From Certhia americana (taxonomy: Eukaryota; Chordata; Aves; Passeriformes; Certhiidae): a stretch of DNA of 64,000 nucleotides. Position numbers and translations under genes: made by a program. The notes beneath the pieces are model-generated. The model was not told the origin of the DNA and ran no database searches. It worked only from the letters and a program-made list of their open reading frames with translations. Below are positions 24,469-36,429 of this stretch, piece by piece. Position 1 is the first letter of the stretch. Each line of letters begins with the position of its first letter. The DNA is taken from contig CM031872.1 of assembly GCA_018697195.1 (NCBI GenBank), positions 9,357,924 to 9,421,923 on the forward strand, read 5' to 3'.

Positions 24469-26855
24469 TTAAAACTTGTGCAAACAGCGAGTTCTAAATA
24501 TTTTTGTAGATACCTCAGACTCAGAGGAGAAAACCTCTCATTTGGCTGTGCCTCTTCCCATAACTCTCCATTTATCCAAGCAGGCATCACAAGAGAAGCC
24601 AAAGGCAATACCAAGATAAGACTGAAAAAATTAATAATTATCTGACCCAGCTCAGAAGATAGAAAAGACCCACTTGGTCAGGACTAACATATGCAAGAGT
24701 TGACATCAGTTCTTGAACAAGGAATTAGCTGAATTAATTAAGTACCTTCACAGCAGCTTTCTTAACACAGCTCATGAATCATTCACTTCCTGATTTTCCA
24801 ATAATGGAGTTAACTTTTTTCTTTGCAGTTTTCACCCATTAGAAGGCCCAAGAAATGAGGAAAGAGCTGAGAATTTCTTGTTTATGAGGAGTCTACCTCA
24901 GCACCCATCATGACCTCAGCAATCCCTCCAACTCTTCCACTCAGACTGCAAGGCAAGACAGTTCTCCCACCCTACTGCACAGGCTGTCTGCTCACAAGGA
25001 CAGAATATAATCTATAATTTCTTAAACTGAGGTGATCTCGAGGACCAAACTTGTACCAATGACGTGTCTGACATGTGGAGACTCCACCATTAGGCCATTA
25101 ATACCTCTGACAGTGTCATTTACACCCCTCAGCCAAGACATGAGCTCTGTCGTGACACATCTGTGTCACAGTGGCTGCAGTGTTGGGACAGACCACAAGC
25201 AAAGGAGCAGGGGTGCAGAGAAATTACTTCTCCAATATAGCAGGGAAAAGGCAAATCTGAGGCTATAAACAGAGGCCCAATCCAGCTCTCTCACCACTAA
25301 TGGCTGATTTTCATCCCTAAAGGACTATTAATCCTTTTTTATAAGTGTGCAAACTCCAGGCACTGAGGACTCCTGCCATTGGCACACAGCAGGATGTTGG
25401 CATGGCAGTGCCTTCCACTCCCAATTTAAGACATCTTAGAAACCACAGAAAATCAATCCTTTCATCCACAGGGAAGGGGAGATGTTAGTCTGATCTGATG
25501 GATGATGTGCCCTGGGAGCCCATCTCACCAAAGACACTCTGTGGTGGGAACAGCCCTTTGACTCCTAAATGTCCTTGGCAATGTGAGGTATCTGGGCACA
25601 CTTCCCATCCCCAGGACCACTGATCCCTCTAGGATGGTTTGTTGGAGACGTGTCATCACCAGCAACTGTACAACATCTGACCACTCAGATGACAAAAGAC
25701 AGATTTCCAGAATGAGCAGAGCAGGATTAAGCCAAGTGGTAAATGGATTCCAGGGCTGTTCCAGGATCTGTGTTGACGAGGGAAGCCAGGGCCAGGTACC
25801 CAACCCAGAGCTCATACAGTGAGGTTATCACTTCCCTCTTTTCTTCAAATCCCTAAATAGAACCCAAACATCACTAGGGCCATGTTAGAGAGATAAGATG
25901 AGTCTCTCCCATCCCTTGCTAAGCCTGAAATAGAAACCCTGCTACTCCGTATCCGAAGCATCAAGCGTAGGATGTTGACATTTAGCAGTAGGGAAAATTA
26001 ACCAAACAATGAACCCTCTCAGGTCTCTCTTCTCCCCTCCCTTTCCCCAGTCCCCTGGAAAATGGTCATAAAGTGAAATGGAAAAAAAAACCTAACCCAA
26101 ACCCCAACAACCCAAACCCAACCTTCTGTGGAAATAACATGTAGAGGAGAATGAGTCAGCTCTGTTAACTATGCAAGGATCACTGGTCCTGCAGACAGGA
26201 ATGATTCATCAAGGCAGCAAGAACTACAAGGTAGAAGAGACCAAACAGAGGGTGCAGAACCAAAGTTGCATCAAAGAAGAGAAGGAAATAATAAATTAAA
26301 TGGTTCCAGGTTGCAAGAGACCTTGCTCTTTATCAGACATCACTCAACTGACCTAGGATGACTCACTTGACAATGGAGAGTTTATTCACTGTGTGCTTTG
26401 CCCAGCCTTCCCTTATGAGAAGGAGAGCCAATAGTCTGTAAGACTTCAATCCATCCCCATTTCCTGCTCCTCTCTCTCTTCTCCCCCTTTCTGAGGTGCT
26501 CACTCACTGAGAGCCTCATCTCCCTGGTGCTTCTGCTCCTTTCCCAAACCCATTCCCTTTGAGTTTGGCAGCATTATGTCACTCTGTTTTCCCTATAAAA
26601 GATGTCTTCAAGGAGATGAGAAAAGCAGGGACTATTTAGGAGCACAGCATGCCATGGGGAGGCTCTCCTGGTTGCCACTGGCATAGAAAGTACATTGTCA
26701 CAGAAGATGGAGAGGAGAATATGGGGCTCAGGTGCCTGGTGTGAATTCTGTCTGCCAGAATGCTCTCCTGCTATTTCTCCTCCCTCTTCTGCTGCCCCCC
26801 ACACACTCCTTTTATCTAACTACCATAAAAAGTCAAATAGAAAATACTTGTCCTG

Positions 26856-26886
<31 letters not shown>

Positions 26887-27510
26887 TCCCTCTGCACTTC
26901 ACTTCACAATGAGAGCTGTAAAACTTTTTTCTGCTTGGAAAATTCTCCCGGTCAGTTTTTCCTACTGTTTAATCCCTGCTTTGAGTTACACAGAATGAGT
27001 AAACACATTTTATAAGGTACTAATTCATACCTAACCCGTACAGTTTATGGCTTAACATAGTAAAATACACACAGACACACATGCACTTTTTATACACATA
27101 CATATATATACACAGAACCACTGACACACATGGATAAACCAGCCTTGGTTCCATTACTGGAGCTCCCAGCAGCAGGTCTGATCCCTCTCCAGCATGTGCT
27201 GTGCCTCGAAAACAGCCTGGGGTGCTGATGTGTGAGTTAGGTGGCCTGGGGAGGAGTTTCCACCCTAGATCCCTCCAACCTCCTTTGTAAGAAACGATTA
27301 GTCAGTCTTGTTAGGAAAACAGTGGGATGCACCACTCCATCCTTGGAGGACTGAAGAATGCCACCACATGGCACCCCAGGAAGAATTTTTGCCCCCTCTC
27401 TGCCCAGCCAACACCTGGAGTGAAAGCCATGGCAGGGAGCAGCCAAGGCTGGGCTGGAGGAGCTGCAGGGAGCTGGGATGCCAGGTGGTCTTGGCCAGGT
27501 GCCAGGAAAG
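24469..27510. other. Unique non-coding DNA with simple repeats
   Basis: Holds a perfect small palindrome at 25152-25169 (gtgacaca/tgtgtcac, two-base spacer), a 27-bp poly-A tract at 26856-26882, and CA/TA-rich simple sequence at about 27062-27115. No gene or transposon is recognised. Confidence 0.5.
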
Positions 27511-27625
27511 CATCACAGAATTATGGAATTTTTAGGATTGGAGAAAACTTCCAAGATCATTTAATCCAAACTTTGACCAATCCCCACCTCGTCAAGCTTG
27601 GCCAGAGAACTGAATGTCACTGAGC
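27511..27625 (-). mobile_element. CR1-type LINE 3' end, diverged
   Basis: 'Atcacagaattatggaattt', 'ttaggattggagaaaacttc' and 'caagatcatttaatccaa' follow the complement of an older CR1 tail ('aatcatagaat...ttggaa...ccaagatcat...gagtccaac'). The distal part is poorly matched, so the end is approximate. Confidence 0.75.
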
Positions 27626-28182
27626 ACATCCTTGTTTTTCCTTCTCTTCATTCCTTCTGCCCATTGCTGCTGTTTCAATTTTTCAAGTGCAGTGATGAGC
27701 TTGAAGGGTCAGTTTCTTAATTCTGGGAGATTTTAGATACACAGCTCCTCCATGGATGTGGAAAAGCACTCCAGGTCATCAAAGTAGGGCTCATGGATCC
27801 TGGCCACTTCTGTGATAACTTATCACTGGAAGGCACAGACAAAAGCCATGGCTCAAGGTAGCAGTTGTTTCCAGACACCCAAAATTTGAGGGGTGGATTT
27901 CAGGCCCCATAATGCTATTTTCATTTTCTTCCTCCTCCCCCCCAAGAAAATAAACCAAGTGTTTATTTCCTGAATGCACTGGTCTGAGAAAGGACAAAAC
28001 TTTCTTGCAGGAGTCAGGTGGCTGGAAAGGGAAGGCAGAGGCAAATAGTTGCCAAATTTGTCAATGAGCTCTTATTCCATTTTTCTTATTAATATTTATT
28101 TAGACATAATATGAGAGAAACCTGCTCAGACCACAGCAATGTGGATGATTCCACTGTTATTCTCCTTAAGCCCGCTACTGGG
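27626..28182. other. Unique non-coding DNA
   Basis: No gene or repeat is recognised before the GGGA tract. Confidence 0.4.
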
Positions 28183-28273
28183 AGGGGGGAGGAGGAGGGA
28201 GGGAGGGAGGGAGGATGGAGGGGAGGGAGGGAGGGAGGGAGTAGAGGAGGGAGGGAAGGGAATAGGGAGGGAG
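28183..28273 (+). repeat. (GGGA)n / GGA-rich tract, G4-prone
   Basis: About 90 bp of GGGA and GGAGG units with few interruptions. Many closely spaced G-triplets meet the pattern for G-quadruplex formation on the + strand. The sequence stops in an assembly gap, a common result for such tracts. Confidence 0.92.
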
Positions 28274-28498
28274 NNNNNNNNNNNNNNNNNNNNNNNNNNN
28301 NNNNNNNNNNNNNNNNNNNNNNNNNNNNNNNNNNNNNNNNNNNNNNNNNNNNNNNNNNNNNNNNNNNNNNNNNNNNNNNNNNNNNNNNNNNNNNNNNNNN
28401 NNNNNNNNNNNNNNNNNNNNNNNNNNNNNNNNNNNNNNNNNNNNNNNNNNNNNNNNNNNNNNNNNNNNNNNNNNNNNNNNNNNNNNNNNNNNNNNNNN
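28274..28498. other. Assembly gap (225 N)
   Basis: Undetermined bases. The uneven size suggests an estimated gap rather than a default spacer. Any frame spanning it is meaningless. Confidence 0.99.
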
Positions 28499-28625
28499 GT
28501 AGGGTAGGTAGTGATGTATTGATGGATATTGTTATTGATTGATGGATGGGGTATTTCTTTCTTTATTTTTTTCTTTATTTCGTTGTTATTAGTATGGCTT
28601 TCGTGTTTCATGCCTTTTCATTTCT
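28499..28625. repeat. GATG/GATT-rich and T-rich gap edge
   Basis: Imperfect GATG/GATT units (28505-28548) run into T-rich sequence with almost no C. The composition differs from everything nearby; it may be a degenerate simple repeat or poor-quality consensus at the gap edge. Confidence 0.6.
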
Positions 28626-28849
28626 TTCTTGCTTTTACTCTACTGCCTCACATTTCATTTTTTTCGAGAAACGGAGTTTGCAGACAATATTGAGAGTCAT
28701 GGGCTTTCATCCTGGCTTAGCAGGAGATGAGATGCCTGGAGAAAGTCAATGCTTCCATGGAACAGGTGTAGCTTTGAGAGAGAAATTTATGTCATTATAG
28801 AGCCCTCTTCTTTTTTATATTTTTTTTTTTTTCTTCTTTTAATAAGATG

Positions 28850-29060
28850 AAGACAAGGAAAATAAACCTCAACCCCAGGTTTAGTAAATTGCGAAAGATG
28901 AGCCTAATGCATTTCTTCAGTGAGACAGTTCATTCCCTAGACAGGAGAACTGTGGTACAATCTAATTTATCTGGGTATCCAGAGGCACCGTAATGTGACA
29001 CAGGTAATTATTAGGTAAGCTTGAAAAGATAGGAATTAGCATAATTATACAGCAGGTAAG
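28850..29060. promoter_or_regulatory. Candidate conserved non-coding element
   Basis: AT-rich, non-repetitive sequence with many homeodomain-type cores: 'ggtttagtaaattgc', 'cctaatgcatttc', 'caggtaattattaggtaagc', 'agcataattatacag'. There are few homopolymers and no transposon signature. Texture suggests conservation, which needs alignment to other birds. Confidence 0.3.
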
Positions 29061-30009
29061 GGACTGGGTATGGACAGATGAAAACAGGCAATGCTGAGAA
29101 GAAAGTGATGGGAACTGAGTTATCACTACCAGAGCTCCTCAATGATCAGCCTTGTAATCAATCTTATTTCTCACTGGAAATACAGCAGTGGTTTTAGCAC
29201 TGATGAAGTGGTACATTACTAGGGCACCAGAGGATCAGTAAAAAGAAATTAAAATAACTTGAGGGCTATAGCAATGAAATTGAATGAATTTTAATATTTA
29301 AAAATGCAGATAAGGTTAAAGATGGTCATAAAATAATTCTTTTGTTAGGAGGAACTTCTCCAGACAGAAACAAAGGAGGGGAAGGAGAAATACCAGGATG
29401 CACTGGCTGGTAAAGTCAGTCAGTTTCCCACTCAGCAAAACCATGTGGGAACTGGAGAAAAGGAAAGGAAGATCTTGGATCTCTTTAAAAGGATCTTCCA
29501 GGTGAAATTAGGAAAAATCAAATCTTTTGACAGCAAAAGGCTGAATGTGGTGGCCCACTACCTGTCTCTCCAGAAAATCACAGTCTCCAGTCCAACCGCT
29601 CCAAAGCAGGACCAAATGTGGAGAGAGGGCATGTCTGCTCAGGGCTGAATTGTGGAAAGTTCCAGGGACTCATCCATGAGCCACACAGCTGGGGTTTAAA
29701 CCACCACTCTTCAGGAGATGAAATCCCACTGGACTCTGGTGTCCAGAAGGAAAACCCAGGGCACCATTGGGTGCCCAAACTGGCTGGAGGAGGCAGCTGG
29801 GAGCATGTCCCCTGTTGCCCTCCACTGGATAGCAGGAGAATGTCACACTGCTGTGTCATGTCTGGGGACAGCACATCCCCAAAGCAGCTCTTCTTTCAGC
29901 TGGGGTAATGGTTTGTGCTCTGGGAACACAGCAGCTGAACTGAGCTCTGTTTTTGCTCTGGCTGTGTCTCGTGTAGCAACAGCTGGGGGACATAGGTTTG
30001 CTCAAAACC
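29061..30009. other. Unique non-coding DNA
   Basis: Ordinary mixed-composition sequence. The 29260-29345 part is AT-rich and may belong to the flanking conserved-looking blocks. No gene is recognised. Confidence 0.4.
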
Positions 30010-30290
30010 ACAGCCAGACGATTGGAAATAAAAACGATATTCATATATTAATTAACATCTGGTTACTCATCTAATTACACGATACAATGTGCATGAGCTT
30101 TTTGTTCCCTCCATATTTTATGCATTGAATGAAAACTAAACAAATGTTGCAAAAGCAACACTGCAGAAGCAAAAAACAAACAGTATCCAAGTCCGTACTT
30201 ATAACACTTACTAACTCATCAGTTTAATTAATATGCAAAGGAAGACATGACTAAACCATGACCACGAAGATGGTGGTGACACTGAACTGG
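30010..30290. promoter_or_regulatory. Candidate conserved non-coding element
   Basis: A dense run of AT-rich motifs without repeats: 'tcatatattaattaacatc', 'ctaattacacgat', 'attttatgcattgaatg' and 'gtttaattaatatgcaaagg'. The last places a TTAATTAA homeodomain core beside ATGCAAAG, an octamer-like POU site. It is the most enhancer-like stretch in the window by composition. Function and conservation are inferred. Confidence 0.35.
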
Positions 30291-31904
30291 AATTAACATC
30301 CAGCCTGCTCCAACCTGGCCATTTTCCATTCCCTTTGCATGTATTCCTTATAAAAAATAAATAACAATTTGTTAAACTGAGGACCTCAGGGCCTGATTTA
30401 GCAAATTATTACTTAACCATTCTCAAAAACTACTTTTAATGAAAACAGGCCCTAAAAACACAGCTGTAAAGCACTTATCCCAAAGAAAAGGAGCTGATGT
30501 CACCCTGCCTATGCAAACCATCCGACAGCGACTGGTGCTTTCTGCCATGCTTTGGGGATGGAAATAGAAGAGAAGGAGGGGAGGAAAGCCAGATTAACTA
30601 ATAAAAGCCATCACTCAGGTTGTCTGGTGGCAACACATCATCCTGTGCATGTGGCTGTCCCTGTGCAGCTTCTGGGGCTGGGTGACAGGACAGCTGGTGG
30701 CTCCCAGGGAGGTGATGGGGACAACCTGCATCTGCCCGAGGATGTGGTGGGCAAGAGAGAGAAAAGCTGAACACTGCTCAGGGCTGGGTGTTTTGAGAAA
30801 GGGGCATGGAGAGAGAAGGCAGAGAGGAGAGCTGATCCCCTCTTTCTGCCCCACAACCTGGGGAAAATAAATGCCCAGTTCTGCCCAACTGAGAAACCCA
30901 AACAGGCTGTGAACATGATTAGCAACTCTCTCAAAAAGGCTGCAGGCTTCATTAAAAACACAGCAAAACCAGAACCCACAACCTTGGGCTCACAGACTCC
31001 TTTCTGAACCCAAGAGCAAAATGGAATGACAGGACTCTTGGGGCTCACAGGTATTTGGGAAGGAGCTAGCACAGAAGCTGGACCCTCAGCACTCAGCAGC
31101 ACTCATCCTGTTCAAGTACCAGGCCAGAATCATGGCTCTGTTTGATGCTGATGCTATGGAGGGAGCAGAAAACCACTGGCCCCTTCTGGGTGGACTGGTA
31201 TTCATGCTGGAAACTTCTTTCCAGCACAACAGAACATTTGGGTGCCACTGGGATGAGAGCAGACATGTGGGATGTGAGCTCTTATGGCTTAATGCCACCA
31301 GCCAGCACCTGATGCCACCCTCAGTTTGTTAGGGACCAGACGCAGAGAGAGCTCCTCTCCTCATTCCTGTCACCCATCCTGCCCTGAAGGCAGCCAGGTG
31401 TGATCCAGCCCACCTGGCTCATCTCACTGCAGCACCTCTGTGAAGGTGACCCAGCAGGATCCATGACATTCCTATTTATGGTCAGCCTCCCATGACCCCA
31501 TATAGATGTTTGCATTCCTTACTGCACCTCTGCATGAGGCCAGATCCATGCTCAGCTGTCTAGGATGGGGATCCCCATGAGAACACCCCCTGAGCTGAGC
31601 AGGTAGCGTGGCCTCAGCTCACTGCTGAGGACTTTCCCTATGCTCAGCTCCCACAACACTGCCAAACTTCAAGTGTTTGGGTTGAAATTTTCCACACTGG
31701 GTATCTGCCTCTGGCTGAATATTTTTGGAAAGTTTCAGATTAAAAGAAGTCTAGCCAATTCCAGCAAAGCAGCTGGGAGAAAATCACATTTTCTTCATGT
31801 TAAAAAAAAAAAAAAAAAAAACAAAAGTGAAAAACAAATTACAGCTTTTGTTATGAAGCCACAGTGTTCAAAGTATGGATGTGTCATTTGTACCTGGATG
31901 TGGC
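30291..31904. other. Non-coding DNA with a poly-A tract
   Basis: AT-rich sequence to about 30500, then CA/TG-rich sequence. Poly-A (20 bases) lies at about 31801-31820. No gene is recognised. Confidence 0.45.
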
Positions 31905-32195
31905 CTTTCAGTTCCTGAAGAGGCTCCAAGAAAGCTGGAGAGGGACATACAGCAAGAGCCTGGAGTGAGAGGGCAAGGGGAATGGCTTCAAACTGCCAGA
32001 GGGCAGGGTTAGATGGGATATTGGGAAGAAATTCTTCATTGTGAGGGTGCTGAGGCCCTGGCACAGGCTACTTAGAGAAGCTGTGGTTACCCCATCCTTG
32101 GAAGTGTCCAGGGTCATGTTGGATGGGGATTGGGGCAACTTGGGACAATGGAAGGTGTCCCTGCCTGTGGCAGGGGGATGGAAGAACATCAGATG
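31905..32195 (+). mobile_element. CR1 LINE 3' end (longer copy)
   Basis: Contains the upstream block ('gagagggcaaggggaatggc', 'ttcaaactgccagagggc', 'gatgggatattgggaag', 'aaattcttcattgtgagg') and the downstream block ('ctggcacaggctacttagag', 'ttggatggggattggggc', 'gggacaatggaaggtgtccc', 'gtggcagggggatgg'). The usual terminal ATTCTATGA octamers are lost or diverged. It is 5'-truncated and non-coding. Confidence 0.92.
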
Positions 32196-33000
32196 CTATC
32201 CCACAGGCCCATGTGCCACCCACTTAGACTTTGAGAGCAAAATCACAGACAGCAGAACCCAGCAGCACATCTACAGGGCCACATGGATGTTATCCCATGA
32301 GAGCTGGCACCCACAGGGTCAGAGCTCACCACCCTGGCCCCTGGGCACCAGCTGGGCTGGAAAGCCCAGGCAAAGAGCAATGCTCAAGCCAATTATTCTC
32401 TCCAGGGCTTCTTGCTTCAATTCTCCCTTCCCTAAATGGGAATCACAAGAGTCCTCTGTCCCAGAGATGGGTGCTCAGAAAAATAAAAAATCATGAGAGA
32501 TTAAATACTGATGGAATAACACCTCAGAGCAAGAGGTTAGAAATTCATCTGCTGGAGTATCTCACTTCCCTCACTCAAATTCTTGGTGCCACCTAGAACT
32601 GAATGGAGTTCTTACACCTCACTCCCTAAACTGGGACACTTGGTAAGAGTTTGTTCTTTATTTGTGTCTGCTCTGTGGTCTTCAAGACAAATTCAGTCTA
32701 CAGGGCTCCTACCCTCTGCTCCCTCACCAGCATCAGGAAACATGCCAGGAGGAAGGAACAGAGAGAAATCCAGAGGAGACCACTGTCATGGGAAACTCTG
32801 GCAGGAGTGGCGCAACCGGTTGCATGTCAGGGGGCTTGGGAAGGGGTGGTGGGAGCTGGCAGGGTGGGCAGTTGCTCAAAGGAAACCGCAGAGGACTGAC
32901 CAAGCACTTGGAAGATTCCACACATACCTCCCAGATATGCCGGCGGTTACTAAATCCCTGCCCCCTGCCCGGATAGGGTGGCGGCATGCCCTTGGGGAGG
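32196..33000. other. Unique non-coding DNA
   Basis: No gene or repeat is recognised. A 223-codon frame starting at 32583 runs through the A-rich tract at 33001-33055 (giving a Lys/Glu run) and is not supported as coding. Confidence 0.4.
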
Positions 33001-33055
33001 AAAAAAAAATAAAAGAAGAAAAGGAAAAAAAGGAAAAAAAAATAAAACCCCAAGA
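33001..33055. repeat. A-rich polypurine-like tract
   Basis: Runs of A broken by G pairs and two T. It adds Lys/Glu or Phe/Ser strings to frames crossing it. Confidence 0.8.
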
Positions 33056-33535
33056 GACCATTCATGGGGCAGACAGAGGGCTGCAAGTCCTCTGCTTTCA
33101 TGAGACACCGCAGGCATCAGGACATTGCTGGCCTGGAATTTGGGCTATGCTTGCGGTCCGTGAGGCGACTGGAAGCCTTGGTCCCATTAAGCAACATTAC
33201 ATGATAATGCAGCAGCACTCTCAGGCTGAGGGAGAAGGAAAACAAAACAGATGACTCTGGATGGAAAGGCATTGCTGTAAACCTGGGAGGGAGAAGAACA
33301 TTCCTTCGGATACTCTTTTTGGCTGGTTGTGTCCTTTCCTCCCAGCTCCCACCTCTCTCTCCCTTTCCCCCCTCCTCCTCTTGGAGGATTGGTGACAGCA
33401 AGTTGTTTTTTTTTTTTACTAATATTTCCATATTAAATAAAAAAGGAAGAGTGTGAAAGGCCATGCAGAGCAGTGGCAGCTAGACAGTGCAATCTGCAAC
33501 TGAAGGGTGGAGCTGGAGCACTGGAGAGGTGCCGG

Positions 33536-33584
33536 TTATTTATAGGGTATGAGAGAACACAAAAAATGTCTGGCCCCTTTAAGG
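33536..33584. promoter_or_regulatory. MEF2-like site near a CArG-like box
   Basis: TTATTTATAG (33536-33545) fits the MEF2 pattern YTAWWWWTAR. CCCTTTAAGG (33575-33584) is one base off the CArG box CC(A/T)6GG. The pair is reminiscent of muscle regulatory DNA, but such short motifs often occur by chance. The first could also act as a TATA-like element. Confidence 0.18.
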
Positions 33585-33606
33585 CCCCTTAATCCAAACA
33601 ACCAAT

Positions 33607-33692
33607 GGAAAGAAAAAAAAAAAAAAAAAAAAAAGGAGAGAAAAAAAAAGGAAAAAAAAAAAAAAAAAAAGGAAAGAAATGAGGAGAAAAGA
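33607..33692 (+). repeat. Polypurine tract (about 86 bp)
   Basis: Pure A/G from 33607 to 33679, then one T and purines to 33692. Long A runs are separated by GGAGAG and GG. It is a candidate for triplex (H-DNA) formation or slippage, and it produces Lys- or Phe-rich artefactual frames. Confidence 0.93.
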
Positions 33693-35189
33693 CATCTCTG
33701 CACTAGACTGCAAAGTGTGAAGGACAACCAGGGGATGGCCTGGCATGGTCCTGCCCCATCCGTCCAGCCAGACCTGCACCCATGGCAGGGCAGCATCCTG
33801 CTGGAACAGTGGGACCAGCATCAGGGCACAGAGCCCTGTGCTCCTGAGGCAGCCCCAAGACACAGCTGCCTCGAGGGTGGGACGTGGCAGCTGTTAAATC
33901 CATGAGACAGCAGCACTGGACTGGACACGGAGATGAACGGTGCGTTTGAGAGATATCAAAGGGGAAAAGTTGAGAATGTCGGGAATACGGCCTGGAAATT
34001 CCCTTTGTTCCATCTGCATTCATGGAGCAACCAGGGATCTTGTGTTCTGATCTGAGAATGAGATTCATGACCTCACTCATTCTGGAATCTCTGGGGCAAT
34101 CACCTGTAATACCTGCTCATGTCCAGGTATTTCAGTGGAGATGCGGATGCTCTGGGAACACTGCTGGTTGGACCCTTGTCATGGCTGGTGTAAGCAGGGT
34201 TATTTGGCTCCAGGCCTGGAAGACCATGACTTCCAGCTCTTTCCTAGCATTCCTGATAGATTGTAGGCCAGCTGAGTAATGCCCTTCCATCTACAAGATG
34301 TCTTTCTGGAAGGGAAGTGAGAGGAACCTTGATGCAAAGAGGCGCCACACAAACCACGGTAGCTTTGTGCTCTTAGCAAAACTCCTTTTTTGCCTCTCTC
34401 CAAAAGAAATTCATGAGGCTATCCCTATTTTTTTCAAAGCAGGCATAAGGGAATTGTGAAGAGGTCCTAGAGGACACTCAGCACTTGGGTGATTTAGCGT
34501 CTGACAAAGTGGGTGAGTCATCAGCTTCAATTAATATACACCTGGAACCAGGAAAACTGAAGACAGAAAATTTTGTAGATAGAAAGGGGTCAGGAAGGAG
34601 ATTCAAAAGCTTGAGCAGATGACAGTGACACTAAATCCTCAGGTCTTTTCACAAGCCCTGCTCTTATTCCCTAGGATCCTGTTGAACCCATGAGCCTCCG
34701 CTAATAGGTTTCATTCTCCTCTGCCAGTATCAAATAACAAATGTCAGATCTCATATGGGAATCACTAACAACATAAAAATGAGATTTATATGGAAAAATG
34801 AAGTTCAAAAGAATAGTTACAAACCCCAGAAAAGTTTTGTTTGTACCCAAGCACACACAAATAAAATCAAGTCAAAACAGTGTTGTTCAGAATTGAGATC
34901 ACCATCACCAGTGACCTTTTTCCACCATCACTGTGACTCTGAATGCTGGACATTGGCTACAAATTAATTTGCTGAAACTGAGGAAAATGCTTCCCTGATG
35001 TGTAAATAAGAAAAGGCTGAACATGTATTAGGTAATTTCAAACTTCCTTTAACTGCATGCTAATACTCCCTTTAGCTCCAGGAGTTCCAGAGCTCTAGAC
35101 CTGCTCCCAACCTTCCAACCTCGTGAGAAGGATGACATAAAAGTCTTCAATTGCCAGCAGACAACTGGTGGAGCTTTTCTGGTGACCAC
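33693..35189. other. Unique non-coding DNA
   Basis: A few CpG at 33880-33990 mark a slightly GC-richer patch; the sequence becomes AT-rich from about 34500. No gene or transposon is recognised. Confidence 0.4.
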
Positions 35190-35305
35190 AGAAATGCCTA
35201 AAGCATTGGAGATCTGGAACATAGAGGCACAGAGAGGTGAAAAGACTTGGTCATGGTGGGGCCTGGACAAGAGGGGTCTCAACACAGCTCTTCTGATGTC
35301 AGTGC
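35190..35305 (+). repeat. Possible MIR-like SINE remnant
   Basis: 'Gaggcacagagaggtgaaaa' followed by 'gacttggtcatgg' and 'gtctcaacacagctcttctg' follows the order of the MIR 3' half ('gaggcacagagaggttaag', 'gacttgcccaaggtcac', then a 'tct...ctgactcc' region). Confidence 0.4.
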
Positions 35306-35714
35306 CCCAGGGAGGCTGGACTGACATCAAGCAGAGCAGTGAGGAAGAGGAGGGCTGAGCCTCTTCCTGCTTGTCACAAGGGGAGTCCATGAAACTCGGA
35401 CCTCAGCTCTCCTCCTGCTCTGGATTTCAGCCACTGACTCCTCTGACTTGGAGAATCTGTCAGCACAACTCAACCCCCCCAAAACTGGGGCTTGAGCCAA
35501 GGCCCTCAAAGGGGAGCAAAGGAAGGATGGGAGACAGAGTCCAAAAGTGTCTTTCCGCCCTAAAGGTGAGCCCTTTGGAAGAGGCTGCAGTCCCACACGC
35601 TCCGCCTGGGGATGGCCTGCCAGTGGCTGTTTGATATGTGGAGTGAATGGAAAAGTTACCCCCACACAACGATGTTCCAGCACCTTTCAGCACCAACTTG
35701 TCTTTTCCTTTATC
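35306..35714. other. Unique non-coding DNA
   Basis: Nothing is recognised in this stretch. Confidence 0.4.
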
Positions 35715-35828
35715 TTTTTTTTTTAATTTTTTTTTTTTTTTTTTTTTAACACAGACTTTTGGGAAAGTAACTCAGCAGAGGAGAGACAGAATAGTATTGT
35801 CTTTTTTTTTTTTTTTTTTTTTTTTTTT
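35715..35828. repeat. Paired poly-T tracts
   Basis: T-runs at 35715-35747 (with a two-A break) and 35802-35828 are separated by about 54 bp of unique sequence. Slippage-prone; no function is inferred. Confidence 0.9.
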
Positions 35829-36429
35829 GGCTTTCAATGCAAGAATGCAAAGCATTGTCTCTCTGGGAGAAGAATTAAGTATGGGCAAGTGTTTTGGCAG
35901 GAGAGCCACAAAGGAGAATGGAAGGCGAGGATGAGGCGGGGGAAGAGGAAGGGAGGGAGAGCTGGGGGTCAGATGGATGGTTTCATCTTTTATAAATCTT
36001 GGATGGGGAAGAGGCACACAGATGGCTTTGTGTTTTAAAATGATTCTAATAAATCAACTCCATAATCAAAATGCCCTTGCCTCTCTTTTTTCCCCTCCTC
36101 TTCCATGGATCACAGCTGAGCAGTGAGGCTGGAGTAGGAGTCTGGTGGGAGGGAATGGCAAGGACTGGAGGTGAAGCCCAACTGTGGCGAGGGAGTGTGC
36201 AAACTCCTATGCCACGTGTGAGCCACCACAGCACTGGCCATGTCACCTCTGAGGGAACAAATGATGTGAGGAGAAGAAGGAATGAGCACAGGAGGCTCTT
36301 CAGCCAGCAAGGGTGGGCATATCCTGGCAGGATCGTGGACATTTCTAAGGAGCAACATCCCCATGCACGTAGGAAGAAGGATGCAGTGTGAGAGTGAGTC
36401 TGTAGCTATCTGCAAAGAGAGGAGCTGCC
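35829..36429. other. Unique non-coding DNA
   Basis: A purine-rich patch (35930-35965, GGAAG/GGGAG) and an AT-rich patch (36030-36070) lie before the CpG-enriched segment. No gene is recognised. Confidence 0.4.

Noticed and set aside
26090..26125. Telomere-like CCTAACCC/AACCCAAACCC stretch
   Set aside because: Only one CCTAACCC unit is close to the telomere repeat; the rest is irregular A/C-rich sequence.
28111..28611. Frames spanning the 225-N gap
   Set aside because: They consist mostly of undetermined residues and GGGA-derived Gly/Arg/Glu.
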